From Myxococcus terminator_A (GTDB lineage Bacteria > Myxococcota > Myxococcia > Myxococcales > Myxococcaceae), in NCBI GenBank assembly GCA_049194865.1, contig JBLZWL010000016.1:62001-126000 (forward strand): a DNA stretch of 64,000 bases, read 5' to 3'. Each line of letters begins with the position of its first letter. Positions within the stretch are counted from its first letter, which is position 1. The notes below the pieces were generated by a model, which had not been told where the DNA came from, ran no database searches, and saw only the letters and a list, made by a program, of their open reading frames with translations. Below are positions 16,347 to 25,402 of this stretch, piece by piece. The position numbers were made by a program, and so were the translations under genes.

Positions 16347-16931
16347 ATGACGAACCGTCGATTCTCCTGGCACCTGAGCATCCCCGCCCTCGCCGCGCTC
16401 TTCCTCCTCGCGGCCACGCCCGCGGCGGCCCAGAAGTCGATTCCTCCCGAGAAGGCTCCCGTGAGCCCCCTCGCCATGACGGCGAAGAAGTTGGACGACA
16501 ACACCTACGTGAAGGTGACGTACCACTCGCCCCGCATCCAGGACCCCAAGACAGGCGAGAAGCGCCAGGTCTTCGGCAAGCTGGTCCCCTACGGCGAGGT
16601 GTGGCGCCTGGGCGCGAACCAGGCCACGGAGCTGACCACCACGGGTGACATCGAACTCGCTGGCAAGAAGCTCGCGGCCGGCACCTACGCGCTCTTCGCC
16701 ATTCCCCAGGCCGACAAGTGGACCCTCATCGTCAACAAGGACGTGGGCCAGTGGGGCGCGTACAAGTACGACAAGACGAAGGACGTGCTGCGCGTGGACG
16801 TGCCCGCGAAGAAGTCCCCGGACACCTACGAGGCCCTCACCATCACCCTCGATGAGAAGGCCCCCGCGCTCAACCTCGCCTGGGAAAACACCCAGGTCTC
16901 CGTCCCGCTGACCGTGGCGAAGAAGAAGTAG
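16347..16931 (+). CDS. Exported DUF2911 protein
   Basis: A 194-aa protein with a clear signal peptide (LAALFLLAATPAAAQ). The rest matches the DUF2911 family: VTYHSPRIQDP, then GKLVPYGEVWRLGANQAT, then KLAAGTYALFAIP and WTLIVNK. The family is a secreted beta-rich domain of unknown activity, common in Bacteroidetes and myxobacteria. ATG at 16347 is chosen because the signal peptide begins there; the longer open frame upstream is not coding. It is transcribed against its neighbours and flanked by the two copies of the small acidic gene, which suggests it lies inside a former tandem duplication. Confidence 0.87.
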   Translation: MTNRRFSWHLSIPALAALFLLAATPAAAQKSIPPEKAPVSPLAMTAKKLDDNTYVKVTYHSPRIQDPKTGEKRQVFGKLVPYGEVWRLGANQATELTTTGDIELAGKKLAAGTYALFAIPQADKWTLIVNKDVGQWGAYKYDKTKDVLRVDVPAKKSPDTYEALTITLDEKAPALNLAWENTQVSVPLTVAKKK

Positions 16932-16977
16932 CAGCTACGGCCGCGACGCTGTCGCGTCACTCGCGCGACGGTGAGGA

Positions 16978-17202
16978 CTACTCGCGCCGGATCTTGTCCG
17001 GGTCTTCGCCCTCGGACACGCCCGGAGTCTTGCCCGGTTCGTCCTGTGGCATCCGGCGCTCTTCCTGCTCTTCGCCCTCCGCCTTCTTCGGCGTACGGCC
17101 CGGAGCTTCCTCCTCGCGCTCGTCCTTCCTGGGCGGCTGGCCACCACCCCGCCCGGGTTCTTCGTCGCCCACCACCATCGACTCGTAAGGCATGTGATCC
17201 AT
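16978..17202 (-). CDS. Small acidic, probably disordered protein (74 aa)
   Basis: Not recognised as a named family. The ATG at 17202 has GAGAGGGG about 4 bases upstream, a strong ribosome site. The sequence is almost all charged and Pro/Gly residues (GRTPKKAEGEEQEER, PGVSEGEDPDKIRRE), without a hydrophobic core, so likely unfolded. That it is a real gene is supported by conservation of its C-terminal half in the broken copy at 16034-16181, where changes keep the reading frame. Confidence 0.7.
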   Translation of the reverse strand: MDHMPYESMVVGDEEPGRGGGQPPRKDEREEEAPGRTPKKAEGEEQEERRMPQDEPGKTPGVSEGEDPDKIRRE

Positions 17203-17328
17203 GCATCCCCTCTCGCGGGTTCAGGACTCCTCACGAAAGGTAAGGCCGTCTCCCAGGCGTGCCGCGCCGGGCCTTGCGGCCGCTCGCCCGCTCGCCCACC
17301 CTGCGCCTCCTCGCCCGCAGGAGCCGCC

Positions 17329-18321
17329 ATGTCCCGCCTCGCCGTCTGCCTCGTCCTCCTCTCGCTCACCGCCGTGGCCGCCGAGCCTCCCGCCACTCCG
17401 CGCCGCCCCGTCCACACGTACTCCATCGTCGCCAGGGACCCCGTGACGGGAGACCTGGGCGTCGCCGTCCAGTCCCACTGGTTCTCCGTGGGCTCCGCCG
17501 TACCCTGGGCCGAGGCCGGCGTCGGCGCCGTGGCCACCCAGTCCTTCGTGGACCCGTCCTACGGCCGCCTCGGCCTGGACCTCATGCGCGCCGGACGCAG
17601 CGCGCCCGATGCCCTCAACGGCCTGCTCGCCGCCGACGCCGCCAACACCGTGCGCCAGGTCGCCATGGTGGACGCGCAGGGCCGCGTCTCCGCGCACACC
17701 GGCAAGAGCTGCATCGCCGCCGCCGGCCACACCGTCGGCGAGGGCTTCTCCGTCCAGGCCAACATGATGGACAAGTCCACCGTCTGGCCCGCCATGTCCA
17801 AGGCGTACCGCGAAGCCAAGGGCGACCTCGCCGAGCGCATGCTCGCCGCGCTCGAAGCCGCCGAGGCCCAGGGTGGCGACATCCGAGGCAAGCAGTCCGC
17901 CGCGCTCATCGTCGTCTCAGCGAAGTCCACCGGCCGCCCCTGGATGGACCGCCGCTTCGACCTGCGCGTCGAGGACCACCCGGAGCCCCTCAAGGAACTC
18001 CGCCGCCTCGTCACCCTCCAGCGCGCCTACAACTTCATGAACGAGGGAGACCTCGCCCTGGAGCGCAAGGACACCGACGCCGCGCTCGCCGCGTACGCCT
18101 CGGCCGAGAAGCTCGCGCCCGGAAACGCGGAGATGGTCTTCTGGCACGCCATCTCCCTCGTCGGCGTGGGTCGCGTGGACGCAGCCCTCCCGCTGCTCCA
18201 GCGCACGTACGCCGCCGATCCCCGCTGGCGAGAGCTCGTCCTCCGACTGCCCGCGGCTGGACTCCTCCCGGACGACCCGAAGCTCCTCTCTCGGCTGACG
18301 GGCTCCAAGCCCACGAAGTGA
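17329..18321 (+). CDS. Exported DUF1028 protein with C-terminal TPR-like region
   Basis: A 330-aa protein. ATG 17329 follows CAGGAG by 5 bases and opens a signal peptide (LAVCLVLLSLTAVAAEP). Residues about 25-235 are a DUF1028 domain of the Ntn-hydrolase fold: HTYSIVARDPVTGDLGVAVQ, then GVGAVATQSFVDPSYG, then VDAQGRVSAHTGKSC. The remaining part contains TPR-like helices (AYNFMNEGDLALERKDTDAA, ASAEKLAPGNAEMVFW). DUF1028 proteins are thought to be peptidase- or amidase-like, but the reaction here is unproven. Upstream is the divergent small acidic gene. Confidence 0.86.
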   Translation: MSRLAVCLVLLSLTAVAAEPPATPRRPVHTYSIVARDPVTGDLGVAVQSHWFSVGSAVPWAEAGVGAVATQSFVDPSYGRLGLDLMRAGRSAPDALNGLLAADAANTVRQVAMVDAQGRVSAHTGKSCIAAAGHTVGEGFSVQANMMDKSTVWPAMSKAYREAKGDLAERMLAALEAAEAQGGDIRGKQSAALIVVSAKSTGRPWMDRRFDLRVEDHPEPLKELRRLVTLQRAYNFMNEGDLALERKDTDAALAAYASAEKLAPGNAEMVFWHAISLVGVGRVDAALPLLQRTYAADPRWRELVLRLPAAGLLPDDPKLLSRLTGSKPTK

Positions 18322-18445
18322 GCCCCGGCGCGAGCCGCTCAGGGAGCGAGCACCCGAGCGTTGGAGATTCCTCTCGCTGGGACAGCGGGCGCGAGCGCTT
18401 GTGATCACCGAGCGCGATGAAGAGGTTCAGTCGACGAGGACACTC

Positions 18446-18685
18446 ATGCGCTTCCCCCTGACACCAGTGCTCGCGTTGCTCGTCCCGTTCATGGCGCTGG
18501 CACAGGTGCCTCAGGACATGACCCTCACTCCCGCGGAGTCGAGCGGCCCCAGCTACTGGTACTGGGTGGCCCTCCTCGTCATCGCCGCGGCCGTCTTCGC
18601 GTGGGTCGCGGTGCGCCTGTCGCGCAAGCACCGAGGCCCGCCCCCGTCATCGCCGCGCCCCCGTCGCTCCGCCCGCTCCAGCTAA
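18446..18685 (+). CDS. Small membrane-anchored protein
   Basis: A 79-aa protein from ATG 18446 (GAGGA 6 bases upstream): an N-terminal signal-like segment (LTPVLALLVPFMALAQ), a short extracytoplasmic stretch, one transmembrane helix (YWVALLVIAAAVFAWVAV) and a basic Arg/Pro/Ser tail. Not recognised. Its stop overlaps the end of the convergent methyltransferase gene by 4 bases. Confidence 0.6.
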   Translation: MRFPLTPVLALLVPFMALAQVPQDMTLTPAESSGPSYWYWVALLVIAAAVFAWVAVRLSRKHRGPPPSSPRPRRSARSS

Positions 18686-19398
18686 GTCCCGCGCTTGCGC
18701 AGCGTGTGCAGCGCGGCCAGCCACAGCCGCGCCTCCTTGCGGGTGAGCCGTGAGCGACGCAGGGGCGCGAACAAGTCCCTCAAGGCCGTGCGCCCCGGCT
18801 GCTCGTCAATCAGGAACCCGCCCGAGCTGAGCACTCCCTCCAGCGTCGACTCCACCTGCGCCAGCTCCGTGTCAGTGGCCGCCACGGGCAGCGGGCCCGG
18901 CGGCGGCGCATGCTCCTCCAGCGTGGCCACGCGGACCTCATAGGCATACAGCAGCACGGCCTGCGCCAGGTTGATGGACGGCTGCTCCGGCGCGGTGGGC
19001 ACGGCGGACAGGTCATGGCACCGCTCCACCTCCGCGTTGGTGAGCCCGCTGCGCTCATCGCCGAAGACGAGCGCCACCGTGCCCTGCGTCGCGCGCGACA
19101 CCAGCTCCTCGCCCACCGCGCGCGGCGGCAGCCGTCGCTTGCCCTCCACCTTGCGCGAGCTGGTCCCCACCACCCAGACGCAGTCGGCGATGGCCTCCTC
19201 CAGGGTGTCCGCGCGGCGGGCGCCGTCCAGAACGTCCTCGGCATGGACCGCCAGCCGGCGCGCGGGCGTCAAATCCTCCACTTCGGGCGTCACCCACACC
19301 CAATCCGAGAGGCCACAGTTCTTCAGCGCCCGAGCAGCGGCACCCAGGTTCTCCGCGTTGCGCGGACGCATCAGGACGAAACGGACGGGCAGCACCAT
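18682..19398 (-). CDS. trmJ: TrmJ-family SPOUT tRNA/rRNA 2'-O-methyltransferase
   Basis: A 238-aa SPOUT-class methyltransferase using S-adenosylmethionine. Family motifs: FVLMRPRNAENLGAAARALK at the N-terminus, LVFGDERSGLTNAEVERC in the middle and the knot segment PSINLAQAVLLYAYEV. In E. coli TrmJ methylates the ribose at position 32 of certain tRNAs; length (about 246 aa) and motif order agree. A helical C-terminal extension (residues about 170-238) is the usual dimer/tRNA-binding part. ATG start. Nothing nearby is functionally linked. Confidence 0.88.
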   Translation of the reverse strand: MVLPVRFVLMRPRNAENLGAAARALKNCGLSDWVWVTPEVEDLTPARRLAVHAEDVLDGARRADTLEEAIADCVWVVGTSSRKVEGKRRLPPRAVGEELVSRATQGTVALVFGDERSGLTNAEVERCHDLSAVPTAPEQPSINLAQAVLLYAYEVRVATLEEHAPPPGPLPVAATDTELAQVESTLEGVLSSGGFLIDEQPGRTALRDLFAPLRRSRLTRKEARLWLAALHTLRKRGT

Positions 19399-19659
19399 GC
19401 GCGGGGCACCTTAGCGCCTTCCAGGGCGCGGGCCTGGGGCGTTGACCCGGGCACGGGGCCCTCCTATAGCGTGGCGCCATCGACCGCCAGGTGAGGGCGC
19501 GGAGGCCACCGGGAGTGTGGCTCTGGGTACACCATGTGGGCTCGGGGACGCGTGGGGGCCGCGTCCCGGCCGTGTGCGGTCGACCACACCCCCCTCGATT
19601 TCAGACGTGCTCGCGGTCGGCACGTCACGTGAAGAACAACGGGTACCTTCGGAGGCACC

Positions 19660-22600
19660 ATGGGTTCGCAGTCCGCAGTCTTGACCACGCCACACCGTGC
19701 GACACGCGCGGGCTGGCTCTTCGCCGTGCTGCTGGTGGGCACCTCGCTCGCGGGCTGTCAGAAGGAGAAGGAGCCCGCCACCCCACCGCCCCCCGCGCCC
19801 ACCGAGGCGCCGAGCACGCCGAAGCCCGCCGCGGGCAGCGCGTCCGCCCCGACGCCGGTGCCCGTCAAGCCGGAGGCCGTGACGCCCATCATCAGCGCGC
19901 CGGGCTCGGACACCGTGCTGCCCCAGAGCGTCGTCATCGAGCTGGCCCGCTCGCTGCGCCCGTCCGACCATGAGGTGAAGCCGGGCACCGTCGTCAACCT
20001 CTCGCCCCGCGTCGCCGGCAACCTGCAGTGGAGCGGACCGTCCACGCTCACGTTCAACGCCACCGGCGCCGGCTTCGCCTTCGAGACCGAATACACCCTG
20101 ACGGTGGAGTCCCTGGAGACGGAGGCCGGCGTGGTGAAGCCGCCCTCCGAGGGCGCGTGGTCCCACCGCTTCACGACGCCGTCGTTCCGCTTCCTCCGCG
20201 TGGAGCCCAAGCAGCTCGACCTGCTCAAGAACCGCATCGAGGTGGACATCGCGTTCTCCGGTCCGGTGGACTCGGGGGCTCTGCGCTCGCGCGGCTCCTT
20301 CCAGGTGGGCGGCCAGTCCATCAGCGACGTGAAGTGGCGTCCCGTGCCCGGCAAGCGGGACGTCATCACCGCGCAGCTCGGTCACCCCGGCCTCAAGGGC
20401 GGGGCCAGCGTACGCTTCGCCCTGAAGGAGGGGCTCGTCTCGGCCTCGGACTCGAAGGCGCGCGCGCCCTCGGCGGAGTCCTCCTTCGTCCTGCGCGGCG
20501 GCAAGCGTCTGGACATCACCGGCGTCACCCGCCAGAGCGGCGCCTCCGGGCACTACCTGGAGGTCAGCTGCCGCGACGTGGACATGGCCGCGCCGCCCAG
20601 CCCCCGCCAGAACCAGGACTACGACGAGTACTACTGGGACTCGAACAACCGAGGCTGCATCCTGGATGACGCCACGGCCGAGGCCGCCATCCGCCTGACG
20701 CCGCCGGTGAAGGTGTCCGTCGCGCCCTCGCGGCGCGGCTTCCGCATCTTCGGTGACTTCAAGCGCGGCACGTACTCGCTGCGCATCGCCGCGGGGACGA
20801 CGTCCACGGGCAACGGCACGCTGCTGTCCGATTTCGAGGAAGGGCTGTCCGTCCCGGCCCGCCAGCCGCAGCTCTCGTTCTCCTCGGCGGGGCGTTACCT
20901 GCCGCGGAGCGCGTGGCGCAACCTGCCGCTGCAGCACCTCAACCTCGACAGCGTCGAGCTGACCATCCGCAACGTGCCGCCGGAGAACCTCGTCTTCTGG
21001 ATGAGCGACGACCAGCGCGAGGTCGCCGACGAGCGCACGTCCAACGTGGTGGTGAAGAAGACGCTGTCCCTCCAGTCGCCGCAGGACACCCTGGCCACCA
21101 CCTACGTGGACGTGGCCACCCTGGTGCCGTCGACGACGCGGGGCCTCGTGGAGGTCTCCGTGAAGCGCGATGAGCTGGAGGCCGCCTCGCGCATCCTCCT
21201 CACGGACCTGAGCCTCGTCGCCAAGCGCGGTGGCCCCGCGCCCGGCACCACGGACCGGAGCGAAGTCTGGGTCTGGGCGCTCGGCATCGAGAGCACCGAC
21301 CCGGTGTCCGGCGTCGAAGTCAGCCTCGTGAAGAAGAGCGGCCAGGCCGTGGACCGCTGCGTCACCAAGGGCGCGGAGGGGTGCCTGCTCAAGGTGCCCG
21401 CGGCGGGCGCGGACGACAGCGAGCCCTTCGCGCTCATCGCCCGTCAAGGCGAGGAGCTGACGTACCTCAAGTACAGCGAGCTCAAGATGGAGATCGCCAA
21501 CTCGGACGTGCAGGGCGAGCCGTACCGCTCCGAGAAGGCGTACCGCGCCTCCATCTGGTCCGACCGGGGCGTGTACCGACCGGGTGACACGGCGCACATC
21601 GCCGCGGTGCTGCGGGGCCAGGACGACCTGGCGCCGCCTCCGGGCATGCCCGTCGAACTGGTGGTGGTGGACCCGCGTGAGCGCGAGCTGAAGAAGGTGC
21701 CGCTCAAGGCGAACGAGGCGGGACTCGTCTCGCTCGACATTCCCTTCGAGGCCTTCCAGGACACGGGCCGCTACCGCGTGACGCTGAAGGTCGCTGACCG
21801 GGACGTGGCCTCCTACGCCTTCAGCGTGGAGGAGTTCGTCCCCGAGCGCATGAAGGTGACGGCGACCACCGAGGCCCCTGGCTACGTGCAGGGTGTGGAG
21901 CTGCCCGTCGCGGTGGAGGCCGCCTATCTCTTCGGTGGCTCGGCGGAGGGAAGCCCGGTGGAGCTCAACTGCCGGCTGCTGCCGTCGGACTTCAAGCCGA
22001 AGGAGAACGGCCAGTTCACCTATGGCCTGTGGCGCCAGGACGGCAAGGAGCCGCGCCCCGTCACGCTGGGACAGGCCAAGGGCGTGCTGGATGCGAAGGG
22101 CCAGACGGTCCTCAACTGCCCGGCGCAGGCGGCCATGGGCGGGCTGCGAGGCGCGGCGAAGCTGAGCGCGCTCGTCAGCGTCTTCGAGTCCGGCAGTGGC
22201 CGCTCCACGGTGAACGAGGCCAGCGTGCCCGTGCACCCGGAGCGCTACTACGTGGGCCTTCAGGCCAGCGTGGGGAAGGTGAAGGCCGGCAAGCCCTTCA
22301 CGGTCAGCGGCGTGGTGGTGGACTGGGACGGCAAGGTCGTCACGTCCAGCTCCCTGACGCCCAAGTCGGTGGAGGTGGAGTACGTCCGGCTGGAGGAGGA
22401 GTACGGCTACTACTACGACGAGTCGGAGGGGTATGACCGCTACCAGCGCTACCTGCGCCCGATTCGCGAGGGCAGCGCCACGGCGAAGGTGGCGGATGGC
22501 CGCTTCTCGCTCAACGTGACGCCGGGCGGAGACGCCGCGGGCTATCTGGTGCGCGTGCGCTCCGGCAATGCGCAGACGGACCTGGAGCTGGAGGGCGAGG

Positions 22601-25401
22601 GCCGCTACTACTGGTGGGGCGAGGGCTCGCGCGTGGACCAGACGCCGCGTCCGCTCAAGCCCACCTCGCTGGACGTCGCGGTGCCGGCGCAGGCCCGCGT
22701 GGGTCAGGCCATCACCGTGAAGGTGAAGGCACCGTACAAGGGCCGCATGCTCTTCACGGCGGAGACGGACCGCGTGCTCGCCACCGAGTGGAAGGCCGTG
22801 GAGCCGGGTGAGGTGTCGTGGTCCTTCACGCCCAAGCAGTTCGCTCCCAACGTCTACGTGAGCACCTTCCTGGTGAAGGACCCGCATCTGGAGTCCCGCG
22901 AGGCGTTCATGCCTGACCGCGCCTTCGGTGTGGCCAGCATCACGCTGGAGCCCGTGGACTTCACCCAGACGGTGACGCTGAACGTGCCCAAGGAGGTCCG
23001 CTCCAACGACACGCTCAACGTGGAGCTGGACCTGGGGACGCTGGAGGGGCCGACCTTCGCCACGGTGGCGGTGGTGGACGAGGGCATCCTCTCCCTCACG
23101 CGCTTCCAGAGCCCGGACCCGCTCAAGCAGATCTTCACCAAGCGCGCCCTCGGCGTGGGCACCTACGAGACCATCGGCTGGACGCTGCTGGTGCCTCCGG
23201 GTGGCAACTCGCGCTCCACGGGTGGTGACGCGGAGGGTGACGCGAGCGGCCGGGTGCAGCCCGTCAAGCCCGTGGCCCTGTGGAGCGGCGTGGTGCTGGT
23301 GCCGGCCAACGGCAAGCTGCGCCTGCCCTTCCAGATTCCGCAGTACCGAGGCGCGGTGCGGGTGATGGTGGTGACGGCGGGGCCCAAGCGCCTGGGACGC
23401 GCGAGCGCGCAGGTCCTGGTGAGGGACCCGCTGGTGCTCCAGACGACGCTGCCGCGCTTCCTCACGCAGGGCGACGAAATCCAGGTGCCCGTCTTCGTCA
23501 CCAACCTGTCCGGCAAGCCGCAGGACGTGAAGGTGACGCTGGCCGCGGAGTCGCTGCCGGTGCCGGGCCTGGAGATGCCCGCCACGGCGTCGTCTCCGCT
23601 CCAGCTGCTGGGCAAGAGCGAGGGCAAGGCCCGGCTGGAGGATGGCAAGTCCACCACCTTCGTCTTCCAGGCCAGGGCGGTGCAGGCGGTGGGCGCCGCG
23701 CGGCTGAGCGTGGTGGTGGAAGGCGGCGGCTACACGTCGAAGGAGACGCTGGACGTGCCGCTGTCCCCGGCGGGTCCCCGCGAGCGGCGCGTGCAGCGCA
23801 TCGAGCTGGCGCAGGGCGTGACGGATGTCTCCCAGTTCCTCCAGGGCTGGGTGCCCACCACGGAGCGCTCCACGCTGTGGGTGACGGCCAATCCCTATGC
23901 GCAGTCGCTCCAGCACCTCTCGTATCTGGTGCGCTACCCCTATGGCTGCATCGAGCAGACGACGTCCTCCACGCGCCCGCTGCTCTTCGTGTCGGAGCTG
24001 GTGGACAACGTGGACCCGACGCTGACCCGCGAGGGCTCCGTGTCGGACATGGCGCTCGCGGGCATCAACCGCGTGCTGTCCATGCAGACGTCCTCGGGCG
24101 GCTTCTCCTACTGGCCCGGCGCCACGGAGCCGGTGGACTGGGGCACGGCCTACGCGACGCACATGCTGCTGGATGCGCAGAAGCTGAAGTACCCCGTGTC
24201 GCAGGACCGGCTGAACGACGCGATTACGTGGATGGGCAACCGCATGAGCGCCTACGAGGGCCAGGCGGTGCGCACGGACGGGCAGGTGAACAGCGAAGAA
24301 GCCTACATGCACTACGTGCTGGCGATGTCCGGCAAGGGTCGCAAGGCGCGCATGCTGAAGCTGGTGGAGGCGCTGGCGGAGAAGTCGAAGAAGGGCGCGC
24401 TGGATGGCCAGGAGCGTGAGGTCGACTACATGCTCAAGGCCGGGCTCTACCTCGCCGGAGACCGTCGCTACGAGAAGGAGCTGCGCACCCCGGACCTGTC
24501 TCCGGTCACCGACGAGCGCAGCAACAACTGGTCCTTCTATTCGGACCGGCGGCGTCGGGGCTTCATGCTGAGCACCTACCAGGACCTCTTCGGCAACAGC
24601 GCCGACGGCGAGCCCCTGGCGGCGATGGTGGCCCAGTCGCTCCAGACGCACTCGAGCGGTTGGTACACGACGCAGGAGCTGGTCTGGGGCATCACCGGCC
24701 TGGGCAAGCGACTGCAGGGCGCGGCCTCCCAGTTCACCCCGCCGGTGCTGACGGTGGACGGCAAGGCGGTGGCGACCGTGCAGGCCAAGGACGCGCGCGG
24801 CTCCGACCGGACGTGGGCCCTGGCCCGGGCCAGCGAGCGCAAGCAGCTCCAGCTCGACGTGAAGACCAAGGACGCGGGGAAGCTGTACCTGGTGCTGAGC
24901 AGCGAGGGCGTGCGCACGGACGGCAAGGTGCGCGCGGGCGGCGAGGGCCTTCAGTTGACCCGCACCTATCGCAAGCAGGATGGCTCGGTGCTCAATCTGC
25001 AGTCATCGCCGCTGGCGCTGGCGGAGCTGGTGTACGTGGAGCTGGAGCTGAAGAACACCACGGGTGAGCGGGTGCAGAACATCGCCCTGGTGGACCGCCT
25101 GCCGGCGGGCTGGGAAATCGAGAACGCGCGGCTGGGCCGCGGGGGCTCGGTGGACTGGGTGGCGGCGGACACGCTGTGGACGCCGGACTACGTCAACATC
25201 CGCGATGACCGGATGGAGGTCTTCGGCGCGCTCGGTAACGGTGAGTCGAAGAAGATTGTCTACGCGGTGCGCGCGGTGACGGCGGGGGCCTTCGCCCTGC
25301 CGACGGCGGAGGCCGAGGCGATGTACGACCCGCGCATCTGGGCGCGCGAGGCGGGCGGCACGGTGCAGGTGTCCGGCCCGTGGAAGGACAGCCTGCTCTG
25401 A
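19660..25401 (+). CDS. Bacterial alpha-2-macroglobulin lipoprotein (thioester type)
   Basis: A 1913-aa periplasmic lipoprotein. ATG 19660 follows GGAGGCACC. Signal peptide with lipobox LAGC (Cys 33), then a Pro/Ala linker to about 75. Macroglobulin domains follow, with typical phrases such as SDRGVYRPGDTAHIAAVLRG, VSWSFTPKQF and VKPVALWSGVV. The thioester motif CIEQ is intact at C1430-Q1433 (in YPYGCIEQT), within an alpha/alpha-toroid thioester domain, and a receptor-binding-like domain closes the protein. It traps attacking proteases by covalent bonding to guard the cell wall. The stop is one base before the start of pbpC, reproducing the conserved A2M-PBP1C pair. Confidence 0.95.
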   Translation: MGSQSAVLTTPHRATRAGWLFAVLLVGTSLAGCQKEKEPATPPPPAPTEAPSTPKPAAGSASAPTPVPVKPEAVTPIISAPGSDTVLPQSVVIELARSLRPSDHEVKPGTVVNLSPRVAGNLQWSGPSTLTFNATGAGFAFETEYTLTVESLETEAGVVKPPSEGAWSHRFTTPSFRFLRVEPKQLDLLKNRIEVDIAFSGPVDSGALRSRGSFQVGGQSISDVKWRPVPGKRDVITAQLGHPGLKGGASVRFALKEGLVSASDSKARAPSAESSFVLRGGKRLDITGVTRQSGASGHYLEVSCRDVDMAAPPSPRQNQDYDEYYWDSNNRGCILDDATAEAAIRLTPPVKVSVAPSRRGFRIFGDFKRGTYSLRIAAGTTSTGNGTLLSDFEEGLSVPARQPQLSFSSAGRYLPRSAWRNLPLQHLNLDSVELTIRNVPPENLVFWMSDDQREVADERTSNVVVKKTLSLQSPQDTLATTYVDVATLVPSTTRGLVEVSVKRDELEAASRILLTDLSLVAKRGGPAPGTTDRSEVWVWALGIESTDPVSGVEVSLVKKSGQAVDRCVTKGAEGCLLKVPAAGADDSEPFALIARQGEELTYLKYSELKMEIANSDVQGEPYRSEKAYRASIWSDRGVYRPGDTAHIAAVLRGQDDLAPPPGMPVELVVVDPRERELKKVPLKANEAGLVSLDIPFEAFQDTGRYRVTLKVADRDVASYAFSVEEFVPERMKVTATTEAPGYVQGVELPVAVEAAYLFGGSAEGSPVELNCRLLPSDFKPKENGQFTYGLWRQDGKEPRPVTLGQAKGVLDAKGQTVLNCPAQAAMGGLRGAAKLSALVSVFESGSGRSTVNEASVPVHPERYYVGLQASVGKVKAGKPFTVSGVVVDWDGKVVTSSSLTPKSVEVEYVRLEEEYGYYYDESEGYDRYQRYLRPIREGSATAKVADGRFSLNVTPGGDAAGYLVRVRSGNAQTDLELEGEGRYYWWGEGSRVDQTPRPLKPTSLDVAVPAQARVGQAITVKVKAPYKGRMLFTAETDRVLATEWKAVEPGEVSWSFTPKQFAPNVYVSTFLVKDPHLESREAFMPDRAFGVASITLEPVDFTQTVTLNVPKEVRSNDTLNVELDLGTLEGPTFATVAVVDEGILSLTRFQSPDPLKQIFTKRALGVGTYETIGWTLLVPPGGNSRSTGGDAEGDASGRVQPVKPVALWSGVVLVPANGKLRLPFQIPQYRGAVRVMVVTAGPKRLGRASAQVLVRDPLVLQTTLPRFLTQGDEIQVPVFVTNLSGKPQDVKVTLAAESLPVPGLEMPATASSPLQLLGKSEGKARLEDGKSTTFVFQARAVQAVGAARLSVVVEGGGYTSKETLDVPLSPAGPRERRVQRIELAQGVTDVSQFLQGWVPTTERSTLWVTANPYAQSLQHLSYLVRYPYGCIEQTTSSTRPLLFVSELVDNVDPTLTREGSVSDMALAGINRVLSMQTSSGGFSYWPGATEPVDWGTAYATHMLLDAQKLKYPVSQDRLNDAITWMGNRMSAYEGQAVRTDGQVNSEEAYMHYVLAMSGKGRKARMLKLVEALAEKSKKGALDGQEREVDYMLKAGLYLAGDRRYEKELRTPDLSPVTDERSNNWSFYSDRRRRGFMLSTYQDLFGNSADGEPLAAMVAQSLQTHSSGWYTTQELVWGITGLGKRLQGAASQFTPPVLTVDGKAVATVQAKDARGSDRTWALARASERKQLQLDVKTKDAGKLYLVLSSEGVRTDGKVRAGGEGLQLTRTYRKQDGSVLNLQSSPLALAELVYVELELKNTTGERVQNIALVDRLPAGWEIENARLGRGGSVDWVAADTLWTPDYVNIRDDRMEVFGALGNGESKKIVYAVRAVTAGAFALPTAEAEAMYDPRIWAREAGGTVQVSGPWKDSLL

Positions 25402-25402
25402 C

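Noticed and set aside
19411..24651. Very long open frame (over 1700 codons) on the minus strand opposite the alpha-2-macroglobulin gene
   Set aside because: It is extremely rich in His, Arg, Gly and Leu without domain patterns, and mirrors a gene with family motifs and a thioester site on the plus strand. GC-rich codon bias opens opposite frames.
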